Position numbers and translations under genes: made by a program
Part shown: in pieces, positions 25,501 to 37,286 of the stretch
How the letters are laid out: every line of letters begins with the position of its first letter
Numbering within the stretch: position 1 is the first letter of the stretch
The notes under the pieces: model-generated
The model's input: only the letters and a program-made list of their open reading frames with translations
Told to the model about the DNA's origin: nothing
Database searches by the model: none
Source: Halictus rubicundus
Taxonomy: Eukaryota; Arthropoda; Insecta; Hymenoptera; Halictidae
Length of the DNA stretch: 64,000 nucleotides
NCBI RefSeq assembly: GCF_050948215.1
Contig: NC_135152.1
Coordinates: forward strand, 1,832,310 to 1,896,309
Reading direction: 5' to 3'

Positions 25501-27073
25501 TGACGCACTTTAGGATTCGAGTCATTGATTTATTAGAAACATATTTAGAGTGTGGTCCATCAATGGCGATTGTACTTGATATGATACTTCCGCTTTTCGT
25601 ATTATTGGAATACTGTATAAAAGATCCTCATCAAAAACCTCTTCTAGATCGAACTCGGTCTTGTTTAAAAAAATTGGCAGCTGTAAAGAAATTTCGAGAT
25701 ACACAAAATGTAGATGAGGATTTGCTAACAGTGATATTGAAGGTAATGCGAAATAATTTTAAAATCCATATAGCATAAAACAATTTCATAATTAAATATT
25801 CTTTATTTTATAAGGCTTTAATAGAAAAGGGAGAGAGAACAACGTCGGTTTATCAAGAAATGAGCGACAAATTGGCAGAATGTTGTACATTCCTTGTGAG
25901 ATGTGCACAGCAAGCTGATGTATCTACGATATCCATAGTAGAAATTTATGCTGAAAATTTAACAGCTTTTTTCAAAAGAAGAGATTGTGTATTGTCACCA
26001 ATGTTATTTAAAAGTATATTACATTTACAGTGGGAGGGTAATTGGCAACTAGCGCCGTTATTGGTAAATTTAGAAATTTCTATTTTTACAAAGTGAACTA
26101 TAACTAATATGCGTCCCTAACTAATCTATATCTATTTTTTAAGGTGGATTTTGCTTTCGATGATACTATAAGGTCTTTTCGACGAAAACATGCCCTCGAA
26201 TTTTTAACAGTTTTCTATCAGAATCGACGTTTGGTCCATTTAGATACAAAACATTCTGACACTAGAATAAAAATGGAAAAGAAATTATGTAAAAATGTCG
26301 TAAATACGCTTCAAGAATTATCTAATATGCACAGAGTTGAAAATAAGCAGCCTGTTCTGAATAACGGTAACGAAATAGGAAAAGAAGTTAAACAAAGATA
26401 TGTTTATAATCTTTTATTATTGTTACGACATATTTATATTCAACATGCGCCTAAAGCATGGAATTGGGAAGATATAAAAAAAGCACTTATAACATACAGA
26501 GCCCATGCATCACTTGCAAAAGATACAAGAACAGCGTGTAATAGGCTAGCAGCTCAAATTGGAATTTCATTTAATGTGTAAGTAATATTCAAATAGATGC
26601 AAAAATATTTAAATATTAGTAGCCAATTATGCTGAATTGTTAATTTTCATTTATACACTTTTAGATCCGTGAAGAAAAGTGTACCCAGTCTTAAAGTAAA
26701 TGGAGAAACGAAGAATGCAACAAGCGATATAAAAGATATAGAAGAAAATAGTGATACGTGTAGTAATTCAGATACTCCTACATTAGCGAACAGCGATGTG
26801 AAGAAAAAGAAAAAAAATAAGGGTAAACAAAAAGAGAAACAATTATTAAAGAAAGAAGCACGATTGTTGCGTGAGAAAACATTGTCTGAAGGTTTCGAGT
26901 CATTTAACTTCAGTGCTTTTGCTTCACATAATGAACAGAGTGAATCTGAACCTCTTCAAAATGGAAACTCTCAAAGCGAGTCGACTAGCCCTAATTCTTC
27001 ACAAAAAAGGCCGTTTAAACAAACGCCAGATGGTAATAAATCCAAAAGAAGAAAAAGTATGCAAACTGATTGA
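22547..27073 (+). CDS. Mybbp1A: Mybbp1A / DNA polymerase phi-like nucleolar protein
   Basis: Myb-binding protein 1A family (yeast Pol5), a nucleolar HEAT/ARM-repeat protein that acts in rRNA synthesis and stress signalling. Ten exons join to 1244 residues: 22547-22723, 22832-23029, 23118-23513, 23604-24190, 24275-24387, 24507-25030, 25095-25742, 25815-26063, 26144-26577, 26665-27073. Hallmarks are the long helical N-terminal two thirds (including RRLIRGLGASKTSSRLGFY), a strongly acidic low-complexity stretch around residues 680-735, and a basic Lys-rich C-terminus (KKKKKNKGKQKEKQ), as expected for a nucleolar protein. The ATG at 22547 has a good AAGATGG context. The intron after exon 3 has either a GC donor (GTG then GCAAGT) or a weaker GT three bases earlier; both keep the frame. 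Confidence 0.9.
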
Positions 27074-27678
27074 TACATGTAATGTACACAAAGAACTAAT
27101 ATGGTCATAAATAATTGTTATTTTTGTATATGCATTTATAAACATACGTATCAAAAAGTTTGTACAGTTTGAAAATATATAAATAAATCTGTAACACGAT
27201 TCCCAATTATAATAGTAATTTAACTCATTTATTCTACAGTTTAGATATAACTATTTTATAAGATAGCGTTTCCTTTCCGATGCTATCACGATTTTTTAAA
27301 TATTCTATACAAGTAATAAAGGTGTCGCCACATGCTTGAACAATAAACCGCGCACAAAAAGATGAATATAAAATAAACAATTTTACAAAATGTCTTAAGT
27401 AAAGGTTAACAGATAAATTCGGATTATAATTCAAAATTCTAGTAATAACTGCTCGATTTTGCATAAAAGTATCTCCATGAGGAGTTACATCACCTCGTAT
27501 TTCGATGAAAAAGAAATTTACTTTAGGAAATTAATCTGTACGATTTCTCTATATGAACATCCGTCAATGGATGAATAAATCACCTTCCACATAAATTGAA
27601 AAAAATAATGCCTAGCAATGGACACAAAGTAAACACGAGTATGAAGTACGAAAATTACCAGCAGGCGAATAAAATTTT
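27074..27678. other. gap between Mybbp1A and the orphan ORF
   Basis: Contains the Mybbp1A 3' UTR with AATAAA near 27180. A short open frame at 27609-27686 (starting MPSNGHK) looks protein-like and runs up to the orphan ORF in another frame, so it may be a frameshifted upstream part of that gene. Confidence 0.45.
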
Positions 27679-28692
27679 ATGGTAAAATTTCAGGATAAAC
27701 TGTTGAACAGGAAATGCAATTCGCCTCGTAACAGGTTTAAATCAAAAAAAGAACGATTATGGACACTAAAATTTGCCAAACTCCTTATCGATGATTTGAA
27801 AAATTATGGTCCGGCCAATCTACTTTACATGGAGGCCCTGTCCATCATAATAGGAAGGCCGATTCGAGTTTGGTTACCGGGTCGTTGTACAAAATTGTAC
27901 AAAATCATAAATGGTGCACATACGAATAAAAATGAGACAGCCGTTGATGTAGAATTTCATAGTTGCAAATCTACGTACCGAAAAATTGGTCACTGGACTT
28001 TAATTGGTGATAAAGATCCAATTAATATTAAATCGCATTTGAATGGATGTTTATTCAATGTAATCGCCGCGCAAACCGGAAACAGTGCTACTGACTTAAG
28101 AAGTAGTACTGTAAAATATTTGAAAAATAATATAAACACGTTAATTGATCAAATCGATGATACTTTATCATCGAATGATAAGAACGGGGCGACATTGATG
28201 GTTGGAGGTGCACGTTACAATGGTAAATCACCTCGCGCAGCTGAAATTATTTTAGATCAGTCACAAAATGTATATTGTCATGAATGTTCACAAAAAGGAC
28301 ACCCGCGAGGGCATGCCTCTGATAAATACGCCACTGGTCCTTCGGATAGTGTAGAAAATTATTCGAGAACAACTAGAAGCATGAAGTCCGGTTTTTTAAA
28401 TAGAGCGGACCAAAACAATGTTGCGCATTATGCGTTGAGCCATAGGGATGCGCAACATGCAATGGAAAGTTTGAATAGGGGTAAAACGAACGAAGTGGTA
28501 ATGTTACCTGCGCGCGATTTACAGATCGCCGGTTGTAGCATGCCAAAAATGAAAGAGTGGTGTGATGGTAAGGAATGCTCTGATCTACTGGACATTGTGC
28601 ATGTTCAGCTGGTGCTACGACACCATCAGAATAAATACGACGATCCCGATGCAGATGTATTCGTACATACTCTTTATCCAAAAAGTCGATGA
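27679..28692 (+). CDS. orphan intronless protein with OTU-protease-like segments
   Basis: I do not recognise the family. The frame codes 337 residues without introns, in a region where every neighbour is split. Residues about 38-110 resemble the C-terminal half of an OTU deubiquitinase fold: a helix and strand ANLLYMEALSIIIGRPIRVW, then a GHW (His105) that could be the catalytic His. SHLNGCLFNVIA (Cys124) looks like an OTU catalytic Cys motif, but it follows the His, so the order suggests the end of one OTU unit joined to the start of another. CHECSQKGHPRGH at 200-212 could bind zinc (C-X2-C-X4-H-X3-H). The C-terminal part (about 215-337) is well formed but unknown. GC content appears higher than in neighbouring exons. 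A virus- or transposon-derived, possibly domesticated, gene is likely; a truncated remnant is also possible. The OTU link is weak inference. Confidence 0.6.
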   Translation: MVKFQDKLLNRKCNSPRNRFKSKKERLWTLKFAKLLIDDLKNYGPANLLYMEALSIIIGRPIRVWLPGRCTKLYKIINGAHTNKNETAVDVEFHSCKSTYRKIGHWTLIGDKDPINIKSHLNGCLFNVIAAQTGNSATDLRSSTVKYLKNNINTLIDQIDDTLSSNDKNGATLMVGGARYNGKSPRAAEIILDQSQNVYCHECSQKGHPRGHASDKYATGPSDSVENYSRTTRSMKSGFLNRADQNNVAHYALSHRDAQHAMESLNRGKTNEVVMLPARDLQIAGCSMPKMKEWCDGKECSDLLDIVHVQLVLRHHQNKYDDPDADVFVHTLYPKSR

Positions 28693-29029
28693 TACAGTAG
28701 AATTCTTATTAATCAGACAATCGAATTACTGGTTACGCGCGAAGAAAACATATGACAATAATGACAAATTTTGTAAATACTAATAGTAAACAAAAACATG
28801 GCATCTGAACCAAAATTTAAAAACTTTTGACGGTTTCTCTAATTTTTCTTAACTATATATGAATTAAGGGTAACATCATTTTATACGAATAAGATTCGCG
28901 TATGCTTCTAAATATATGTAAACATTTTTTATGTAGTACTTTGCTACAATTTTATAGACAAATTACTTTATTTGATTTTATAAAAACGTAGTTAGATATT
29001 TACAAAATGTATACAAATTTATAAACATA
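28693..29029. other. gap between the orphan ORF and the URB1 3' end
   Basis: AT-rich, with no gene or repeat seen. Presumably includes the URB1 3' UTR. Confidence 0.5.
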
Positions 29030-32000
29030 TTATCTCATTTCGTGACTACACCATGTCCATACCATTGTTCTTAGAGAATTCTTTGCCACCTCAATTTCAT
29101 TATCATTTTTGGAACAATCTACTTTGGTTACATATTCACAACCGAAACTTAATATATCTTCACATTCATCTATATCACCTAAAAGTTTTTTAGAAAATTC
29201 AAGAATTTCCATTAAGCGTTCCTTAGGAACAACCGTTTGCATGTGTTTGGACAAAAATAACTTTTGTAAAACGTTCACGTATAATATAAATACTGCGATC
29301 TTAATGTCTTTGGATAAGTGTGATTTTAAACTCAATGAAATATTTAAAAGCATTATTTTATAGTGAATAGTGTCCTCTTCCATTTTTAATATGGTATTCA
29401 AAAGGGCATCGATTATTTTTATAATAAGCTCGAGGTATTGAACTTCATGGTCCCGCAAATTCGTTGCAATATTCAACAACCACGGAAGCAATCCATGTCC
29501 TTTCATAAGAAGTATAGCAGCCTTAGTCATTTTCAGTACAACGCAAATAATTTCCAATATAAGTTTCTGAAACAAATAATACAATATGTATAAAACACCT
29601 AATACCATGCACTTTTTAAAATAGATTACAGTTAGTAATCTACTTACCTTTGAGTCAAAATCTGATAAATTACAAGTATAAAAATCTAACAACATTTTAA
29701 ACAGGACACATTTAAATGCTACATCCAATTCATTTTGCGTTTTCATACCATCACGAATATTTTCTAAAATCCAACGTCTATGTGCTTTGTGTTCTATATC
29801 AGAACTATGAAACAGTTGTAGTAGTTCAGGTATTGCATTCACATCTAAAGCAGGTTTAGCCATCAGGAATATTTGTAGACGCGAATACAGAGGATGTAGC
29901 GGCTGCGTTGCGATTAAAGATGTCCTTGCGAAAAATATAGAGACTAAACAATTTAAACGCATATTATCAAGCCTTGAATCTAACGTCGCAATGCCATAAC
30001 GTAACGCATCTATTAATCGCATCCGTAATAATTTTGTTTTAGAGCTATAAATAAAGAGAAGATTAAGACTTACGTTCAAATTATATAAAGAGACTGGTTA
30101 TAGTTCTAATTACATTATAATTGAATGTACCTTAATCCTTCTAGATGAGTATAATATCTAGCAATGATAGTATACGCTGCCATACGAACATCAGAATGAT
30201 TACTGCTACAAGCAACAAATGCTAATGCTAAAGCACCACTTTGAGCTATTTTCAAACAAGATACAACATTATTTTCAGATAATGAGTAGCATAACAACGG
30301 TAAATAAAATGCAGGGTCATATACACCGTACGTTTCACATATATGTAATTCATTAGTCTGAAAAAATTGCTTGATTAAATGAGTGTTATTTAACAATAAT
30401 TAATTAGAAGAAATTTATGAAAAAAAGACATTTAAAGTATGACACTGTATATTTTAACAGACAAACCTTCAACGCTCTATTCACAGGATAATTTTGTATC
30501 GTGTTATTAATTACATCTTCATCAAACAAATTTAAAACTTGAGTGGTAGATGGTTGTTTCCACAGATTCAAATGTATTTCACTCTTTACACTGTAGTGAA
30601 CAGCCGCGGCATTTCCCCAGAGGTATGGCTGATATTCATAGATATTAACATTATTATTTTCATAATACTGCAAAATCTAAAATCAATGTATATATTAACA
30701 TTTTACAATATTTTTCTAAAACAAATAGTAGGACATTTATTATCAATGATCTTACAAGTAAAAGGTATTGGTCAGCTTTACTTAAAGTAGCATTATATGC
30801 TGCCAAATAAACGGGTACGTGCGCCAATGCTATAACAGTTTTGTTTTTCTGCATGAGAATCCACAGTAATTCTACTAAATCTCCTAAAAATATAATAGAT
30901 TAATATAGAACTAAATTAAATTTTTTAATTTAATTTGCAGTACAATCATACTTTTTGCATTTGATGATTCTAACATAATATTCAGGAATTCCGAATGAGA
31001 AACTGTCATTTCGAATAAAGTTTTGGCATTTTCGTTATCACTATCTGCTTTATACGCAATATTACATAAAGCGCTTAAAGTTTTTAATATTGGCAGTGAC
31101 CGTTTGTTGTTCTTTAATTCCTTAAGACCTAATTTTAAAGAAAACCGTGAGAATTGTAGCCATGAATGATTACTGCTTATTGTTTCAAATACAAAGTTTT
31201 CCTTCATGTCTTGCAAATGTTTAACTGTATCGTTCAACTTTTCGCAAAGAATAACTAGTTTTGCCATATTCTTCGATTCTTTCTTCAATGTCAAAGTGGT
31301 TATATGAAGCAGAACTTGTAGTAATTGCATGATAAATTTTTCATTGCCTGCATCCAAAGTTGCGCATTTTTTATACACGCTTTCGAGAATTTGTATATAC
31401 TGAATTGATACCATGTCTAATTTGTCTCCTGTGTGCAAAATAGTATTGCATATTTCGCTACAATTCTTAAGATCAAATGCATTTTTAATGAAGTACAAAA
31501 CTGCATTAACATTTTCTTCTATCCAAATTTGTAAATCTCTGGGATTACATAAATAGGATAGAATTTCAGCTTCATAATATATCTTCAATTTTTGTATAAA
31601 TTCTTGACTCCATTTGAAATTTAAATTATTTGCTATTATTGGAAACACAATGCCACTCTCTTTTATTTTGTCAGACTTCAGCATGTATTCTGTGAAGATT
31701 GGTATAAATTTTATGTTTTTACTAATTAGAAATGAAAGTAGTTTTACAGTTGTATGTTCAATTTTTGTTGACAACAACGACGAAAACATATCTGCAAATA
31801 AAAATTAAATGAATACAATGTAAAATGATACATATTTTTATAATAATTATTTTACCTGTATCGATGCCAGCAATATTAAATGGAAATTTTGAAATGTATT
31901 CGTGCAAAGCAGATTCCCACATTTCAATATTAGTAATTTCTTTGGATTTCAAAATAAGAAGATGCGAACATAAACATTTCACAAACTCTACATCAAATTC

Positions 32001-35000
32001 AAGCAATGAATTATGCTGGGATTTATTTTTATTGATGCTAATAAGTTCCAAAAGTTTTGGAGTTATGTATCCATATAGTGACAAATTTATGCCATCTTTT
32101 GAAATAAACATAGAATTTTCTAATTGCATAAGTTTTTTCAGTAAATGCATAACATCTTGTATCGTTAATTGTAATAAACCCAGCAGTGTGACAATTGTTT
32201 CAACATCCATTGTATTGTCATTGATTCTATGATTATCTATCATTTTGTGTAACTGCATAAGTAGTTTATTTCTGAAGTGAGAAACTAGGGTTCTTATATT
32301 ACACTTTCTATACAAATGGACCATTTCTTTACAAATATCAAGTACTGTTAGAGTTATCATATTCAGTGTGAGGTCTTTGCTCTTCTGATGAAGTGGTGAA
32401 AAATAATGCAAAATTACTGGATGAGCGAAAACAGATTTCGCACATTCTTCTACTAGTGTAGAATCATCTGGATTTTCTTTCGCAAGATACAATAAAGATA
32501 TTAAAAGAATTTTATATTTGCTAATTTGAGTGGTTGATAAAAGACCTCGTTCAGCAAATTGTGTTAAATAAAACACGGTCATTTTGAATAGGTACATGAT
32601 TTCATATGCTGATAAAGAATGATAAATTGTAATAATTTCATTATTATATGTGAAAGTAACTGTATTGTTGCCGCCAAATACTTCGCTTATCTGTATGCTG
32701 GTATTATCTAATAGGAATCGATTCAATTTACATATTAAATCCATATACGAAGTTACTTCTTCAACATATATAGGATCATTGTCCCTTGACCAGCTTTGCA
32801 AATACTTCTGTACTGGTAAATCTTGTATATCTTTTGTAAAATGTATTATACACTGTGGTATAGTTTGATAGTGTAATGTATGGACTAATACATAAGAGGC
32901 ATAAGATAATATCGTAGGATCTAAATTTTTCGTCATTTTATGTAACATGCAACATAACAAAGGTGATATCGATGTAAAACGTTGCATATGTAAAACATCA
33001 TTTTCTAAATTATCACGAATAATATTCTTATCCATCAATTCTGGAAAATAGACCAATTATAATGTATTCAAATTAAGTATAAACTCTAAATTAGATCCTA
33101 TGTATAAACAAGTCTTACCGCTAAATACATCTTCTATTCGACCAGCATAAATGACTCCTTCGCTAACAATTTCGTCCGTTTTTATTATTTCATCCACATA
33201 TCTATCCATATTTTTAGCAACCTTTTTTGAAAGACGAACAAACCAATCAACTATTTCTTGCTTTCCATTTAAATTTATGAAACCATTAATCCAAATATCT
33301 AACTGGTCACTACATCCTTCGAACATTCCAGTAATGTTCAGTAACATCTTTATTGTTGATTTTATACTTGAAACATTGAAGGAGTCTTCATTATTCAAAA
33401 GAGATAGTAAAAATGATAATGCATCGCTAAATACTTTCTAAAAGAATAAAAGATTTTATATAAAACGACAAAGGGATATAAATAAAATAAAGATAAATCA
33501 AAAACTGTAAGGATTTACTCACTTTCTGCGGTGAAAATTCAGCAGGATTCAAAATTACTAAAAATTGTATGGTTTTTACTCGTATAGCATTAAGTTCAAT
33601 TACATCAATATCCTGTAACGTATGCAATGGATTTAAAAATGTAGTAGCTGGTACATGTAACAAAGTATGCAATAATTTAGGACATATTTCATGGTATATG
33701 TGTAATAAGTTTAAAATGGCTGCTAAGTGTTCTTCTTTCTTTAGTTCTGGAATGTATTCTTTACTAATACTGTCATGTTCAACTTCTTTTGGTGTGAACA
33801 CGTCATTCCACACATCTAAGATCATATTTAAATTGGGTATATTCTGAAATGTAAAAAGTTTGTTTTATTGTAATAAAATAATCATTTTCATGTATTGTAT
33901 TATGTACATATATTTAAATAATGAAAACAAACCTTTAGAATATATTCTAATATACAGTTTTTAAAAGTATCAAAATCAGTGTGTCCTTTGTAATTCATTT
34001 TTGCAACTAATAAAAATTTTTGTATCTGATTAAACATTGTTATAAGTGTAATTACTGCCTCATGTCTTACTAACATATTAGAGTAAGTTAAAGATGGCAG
34101 AATTGCATGTTTTATTACTATTCCTGATACAGTTAGTGACATTACTGCAGAAGCTAACTGAGATACATTTAATTCCAGTGAACACGTTTTAAAGCAACCC
34201 TCTGCATCTAATGATATTATTATCTGTAATGAAAATGTGAAATGAATATCTTAAAATATCCATTACATTACAAGTTTCAATAACATTTAAAGTTTTCATA
34301 TTCACTATAATTACCTCCCTCACAAATTTCATTGCTGTAATCCATTTAATTGATACTTTTGGTTCAATATGTTGTTCCAGCAGTGTCAATTGCGACTTAA
34401 TTAAATCTGGACATGCAGTTAGTATTCTGATCACTAAATCGAATGGTTTGTCATGTTCCCAAGGACGATCTAAACTTTGAAGTATTGTGTTTGCTAGTTG
34501 ATTGTGTTTAATGTGCGATGTACCGAGTGAATGATCATGAAATACAATTCCATACCGATGGGACGTTAATAATACAATCAAGAAATCATGTACAATTTCA
34601 TTTACAGCCTGAAAGTAAAAAGTTCTATATTGATGGAATGCATATCAAATTAACACACAAGTATTAAAGAAAGTAAATGCCTTTTTTTCTTCAAGATATT
34701 GTGGAACTTCGGTAGAAGAGATATGCGTTTTATTTCCTGGCCAATTATTTGGACCCTTCCAATTATAGAGATATACCAGATTTTGAATGACTGATGTTGA
34801 GAATATATGTAATTTCATGGTTTTACTGATCTTGGAATTTTGAAGAATATAAATCTTCAGTGTAGTTACTACTAAAGCAACGATGTCCTTAGAATCATAT
34901 ATCAAATCAGGAAATATACTAGAAAGTAGATCATGTTTATTCAATAGAGCTCTAATGGTCGATACATTTCCTTCTATCAAGAAAGCAAGAATGAAGTGGA

Positions 35001-36443
35001 TAAAACAATTTCTTATGTTCTGATTATCTGTAGGCTTTGTCTGCCTTATAAGAGATTTAACAACTTCTGGTTGTAAACTAAGATGAGTAAGTAATTCACG
35101 TGGAAGACTACGACCTAATGAAACGACTGCAGCTAACAATTGCAGGATAATTTTTCGTTGCTTAGCATTGCTCTGAAAAGAAAGCATAGAATGTACTAAT
35201 GGTAGGTGCGAGTTAATTAAGTGTCTACATGCTCCCTCTGCACTGGACTGATATTGTGGATACTCCGCCATGATTCTACAAACACATATACAAATTAATA
35301 TAGATATATATTGCCATATAGATAAACATACAATGTTTAAATATACGTACTTTATCAATAGTATTCTTACTGCAGAAAAAACGGTGGTAGCAGAACCAAT
35401 ACCTTTCTTATCTGTGCTATCTAACAACCTTAACAATTCGAGAATATTGCCACCTGCATTTAAATATTCTGCAGCCATATCTCTTTCTTTGTTGTCATTG
35501 CAAGACTTCACAAACTGTTGTAGGTACTCTAAACTATTGATTGAATTAAAAGCAGCCTTCATGGATTTCCCATCTAATTGATTATTAATGTTTTTATCAT
35601 CTTCTTCATCATTGTCCATACATTCAGTACCTAGAATATATTTTCATATTACCTTTATACTGATCATTTTGTACATTATACAGGATGATCCAAAGTTTCA
35701 AAGTTTAAGAATGGATAATATTTGTCAAATGAAGGAAAGACTCCTTAATAACTATATGTTGGAAAAACAATATTTTCAATTTTATAAACAACGTTCAAAC
35801 ACAATTGTTTACAACTTTACAAATATCTCTTAACTTATTAACTTCAACTTTTAACTTATGTTCAAAGAATTTTTCTGCTGTTTGGCCAATATATATATAT
35901 ATACATACTATCTACCCTTAGAATTCTGAACCCTTTTTTGATCATCCTATGTCATAAAATAAGTATAATACTTTGTATCGATTTTGAATCCTTAATTTTA
36001 GCATTTTGTTCAGATGTTTTAGACATTCCAAGTGAGTCTGATTCACATTTCTCTTTACGTTTTTTAACAACTCCATTTCCTTTACTGGGTGAATTTCTTT
36101 TTAATATGCTTGTATCACTACTTTCATTCATTTCTTTTACATTACCATCCGTACTGCTGGCTCCTACGTAATAAATGTCTTTTTTATTACTTATCACATA
36201 GTATAAAGAACTGACAATACTTTGATATATTTTTATGTTTTATTCTGTTGGAATTTCCAAAACTACATACACATAGAATTTAACCTATGACAGAATTACT
36301 AAATTTCTCAATGAAGTATGAATATAAATATGAAAATATCAATTAAAATTACCTTCATCTTCTAATGTAATTTTTCTTTTCCTTCTTTTCTTGACATTAA
36401 TTTCATTAATGTTTAATTCGTTGTTTTCTGGTTTGAGTTTCAT
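29030..36443 (-). CDS. URB1: URB1 / Npa1, nucleolar pre-ribosome-associated protein 1
   Basis: A large nucleolar HEAT-repeat scaffold needed for early 60S ribosomal assembly. Fifteen exons join exactly to 1976 residues: 36353-36443, 35972-36163, 35351-35630, 34657-35275, 34315-34608, 33933-34223, 33523-33843, 33119-33437, 31856-33040, 30952-31791, 30756-30883, 30467-30676, 30131-30357, 29648-30044, 29030-29566. The N-terminus is basic (VKKRRKRK, a likely nuclear signal). Residues about 95-420 match the Npa1 N-terminal domain: a fragment around SLEYLQQFVKSCNDNKERD, then AAEYLNAGGNILELLRLLD, and the EYPQYQSSAEGACRHLI region. The rest is helical repeat. Human URB1 is somewhat longer (about 2270). 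Intron 2 holds a small repeat with inverted ends. Identification rests on family knowledge, without a search. Confidence 0.88.
35681..35951. mobile_element. possible MITE in URB1 intron 2
   Basis: The ends AGGATGATCCAAA (from 35682) and, inverted, AGGATGATCAAAA (to about 35949) pair over roughly 13 bases. The interior is AT-rich and has no useful ORF. I could not settle the target-site duplication. The size of about 270 bp fits a MITE. Confidence 0.5.
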
Positions 36444-37286
36444 GCTTGCCAAAAAGTTTATTGTGTATATAATACTACATATACTTTATAAAAATTAGAG
36501 GCTATAGTATACACACTTTTAATACGTTTATCATGTCTTCAGGCATAAAAGATTTAATTTTTAATTTTGATTACCCCTTCAAAACGGAAAACAAATATTA
36601 AGATGTAAGTAACCTATATTATTAAAAAACCACGTGCGTTTCTTCGACTATGGGTATGTACATAAATACGTTATAGCCAATAGCCAATCACAGACATACC
36701 TTCACTCACAAACAATTCAACGCTCACTACATATATACATATACATATGTAAATCAATGTATAAATTGTTATATTAGCACTTACAAAAATTACTATACAT
36801 GAAATAATAATACTAACAAAAATTAAATTAGTGGAAAAAAAATGTATAACATAAGTTATAAATTATTATTACAAGTTAAAAATATTTGAATTCATGTATT
36901 TGTTTCGTACTAAATAAGGTATAATTTATTGAAATCGAATAATCTAATATCTTTTTTAATGAAAATATCATATTTACATGTTTAAAATGTTTCTTACAAT
37001 ATACTATACAATAACACTTATTACATGAGCAACATACAAATTTTATCGAATTACAAAGAATATATTATACAATTTTTTAAATAAAAGGTGAATATAAATA
37101 TATGCTAAAATTTCTTGTATTAATTGTATATAATTACATTACAGTCTTGTAGTACTCTTATAGCACTCGCATAGAAAAGAAGTTGATCTTTATATGCTTT
37201 AAAAGAAGTTTGATCTTCAAACTTTTTTACAATCAAATAACGTTAGTTTCATGAATTATAAAAAGATATTCTGGAATGGTTTTTTT
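36444..37286. other. URB1 5' flank and FBXL4 3' flank
   Basis: Tandem genes on the minus strand separated by 843 bp of AT-rich DNA. Presumed URB1 promoter and FBXL4 3' UTR. Nothing else seen. Confidence 0.5.
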
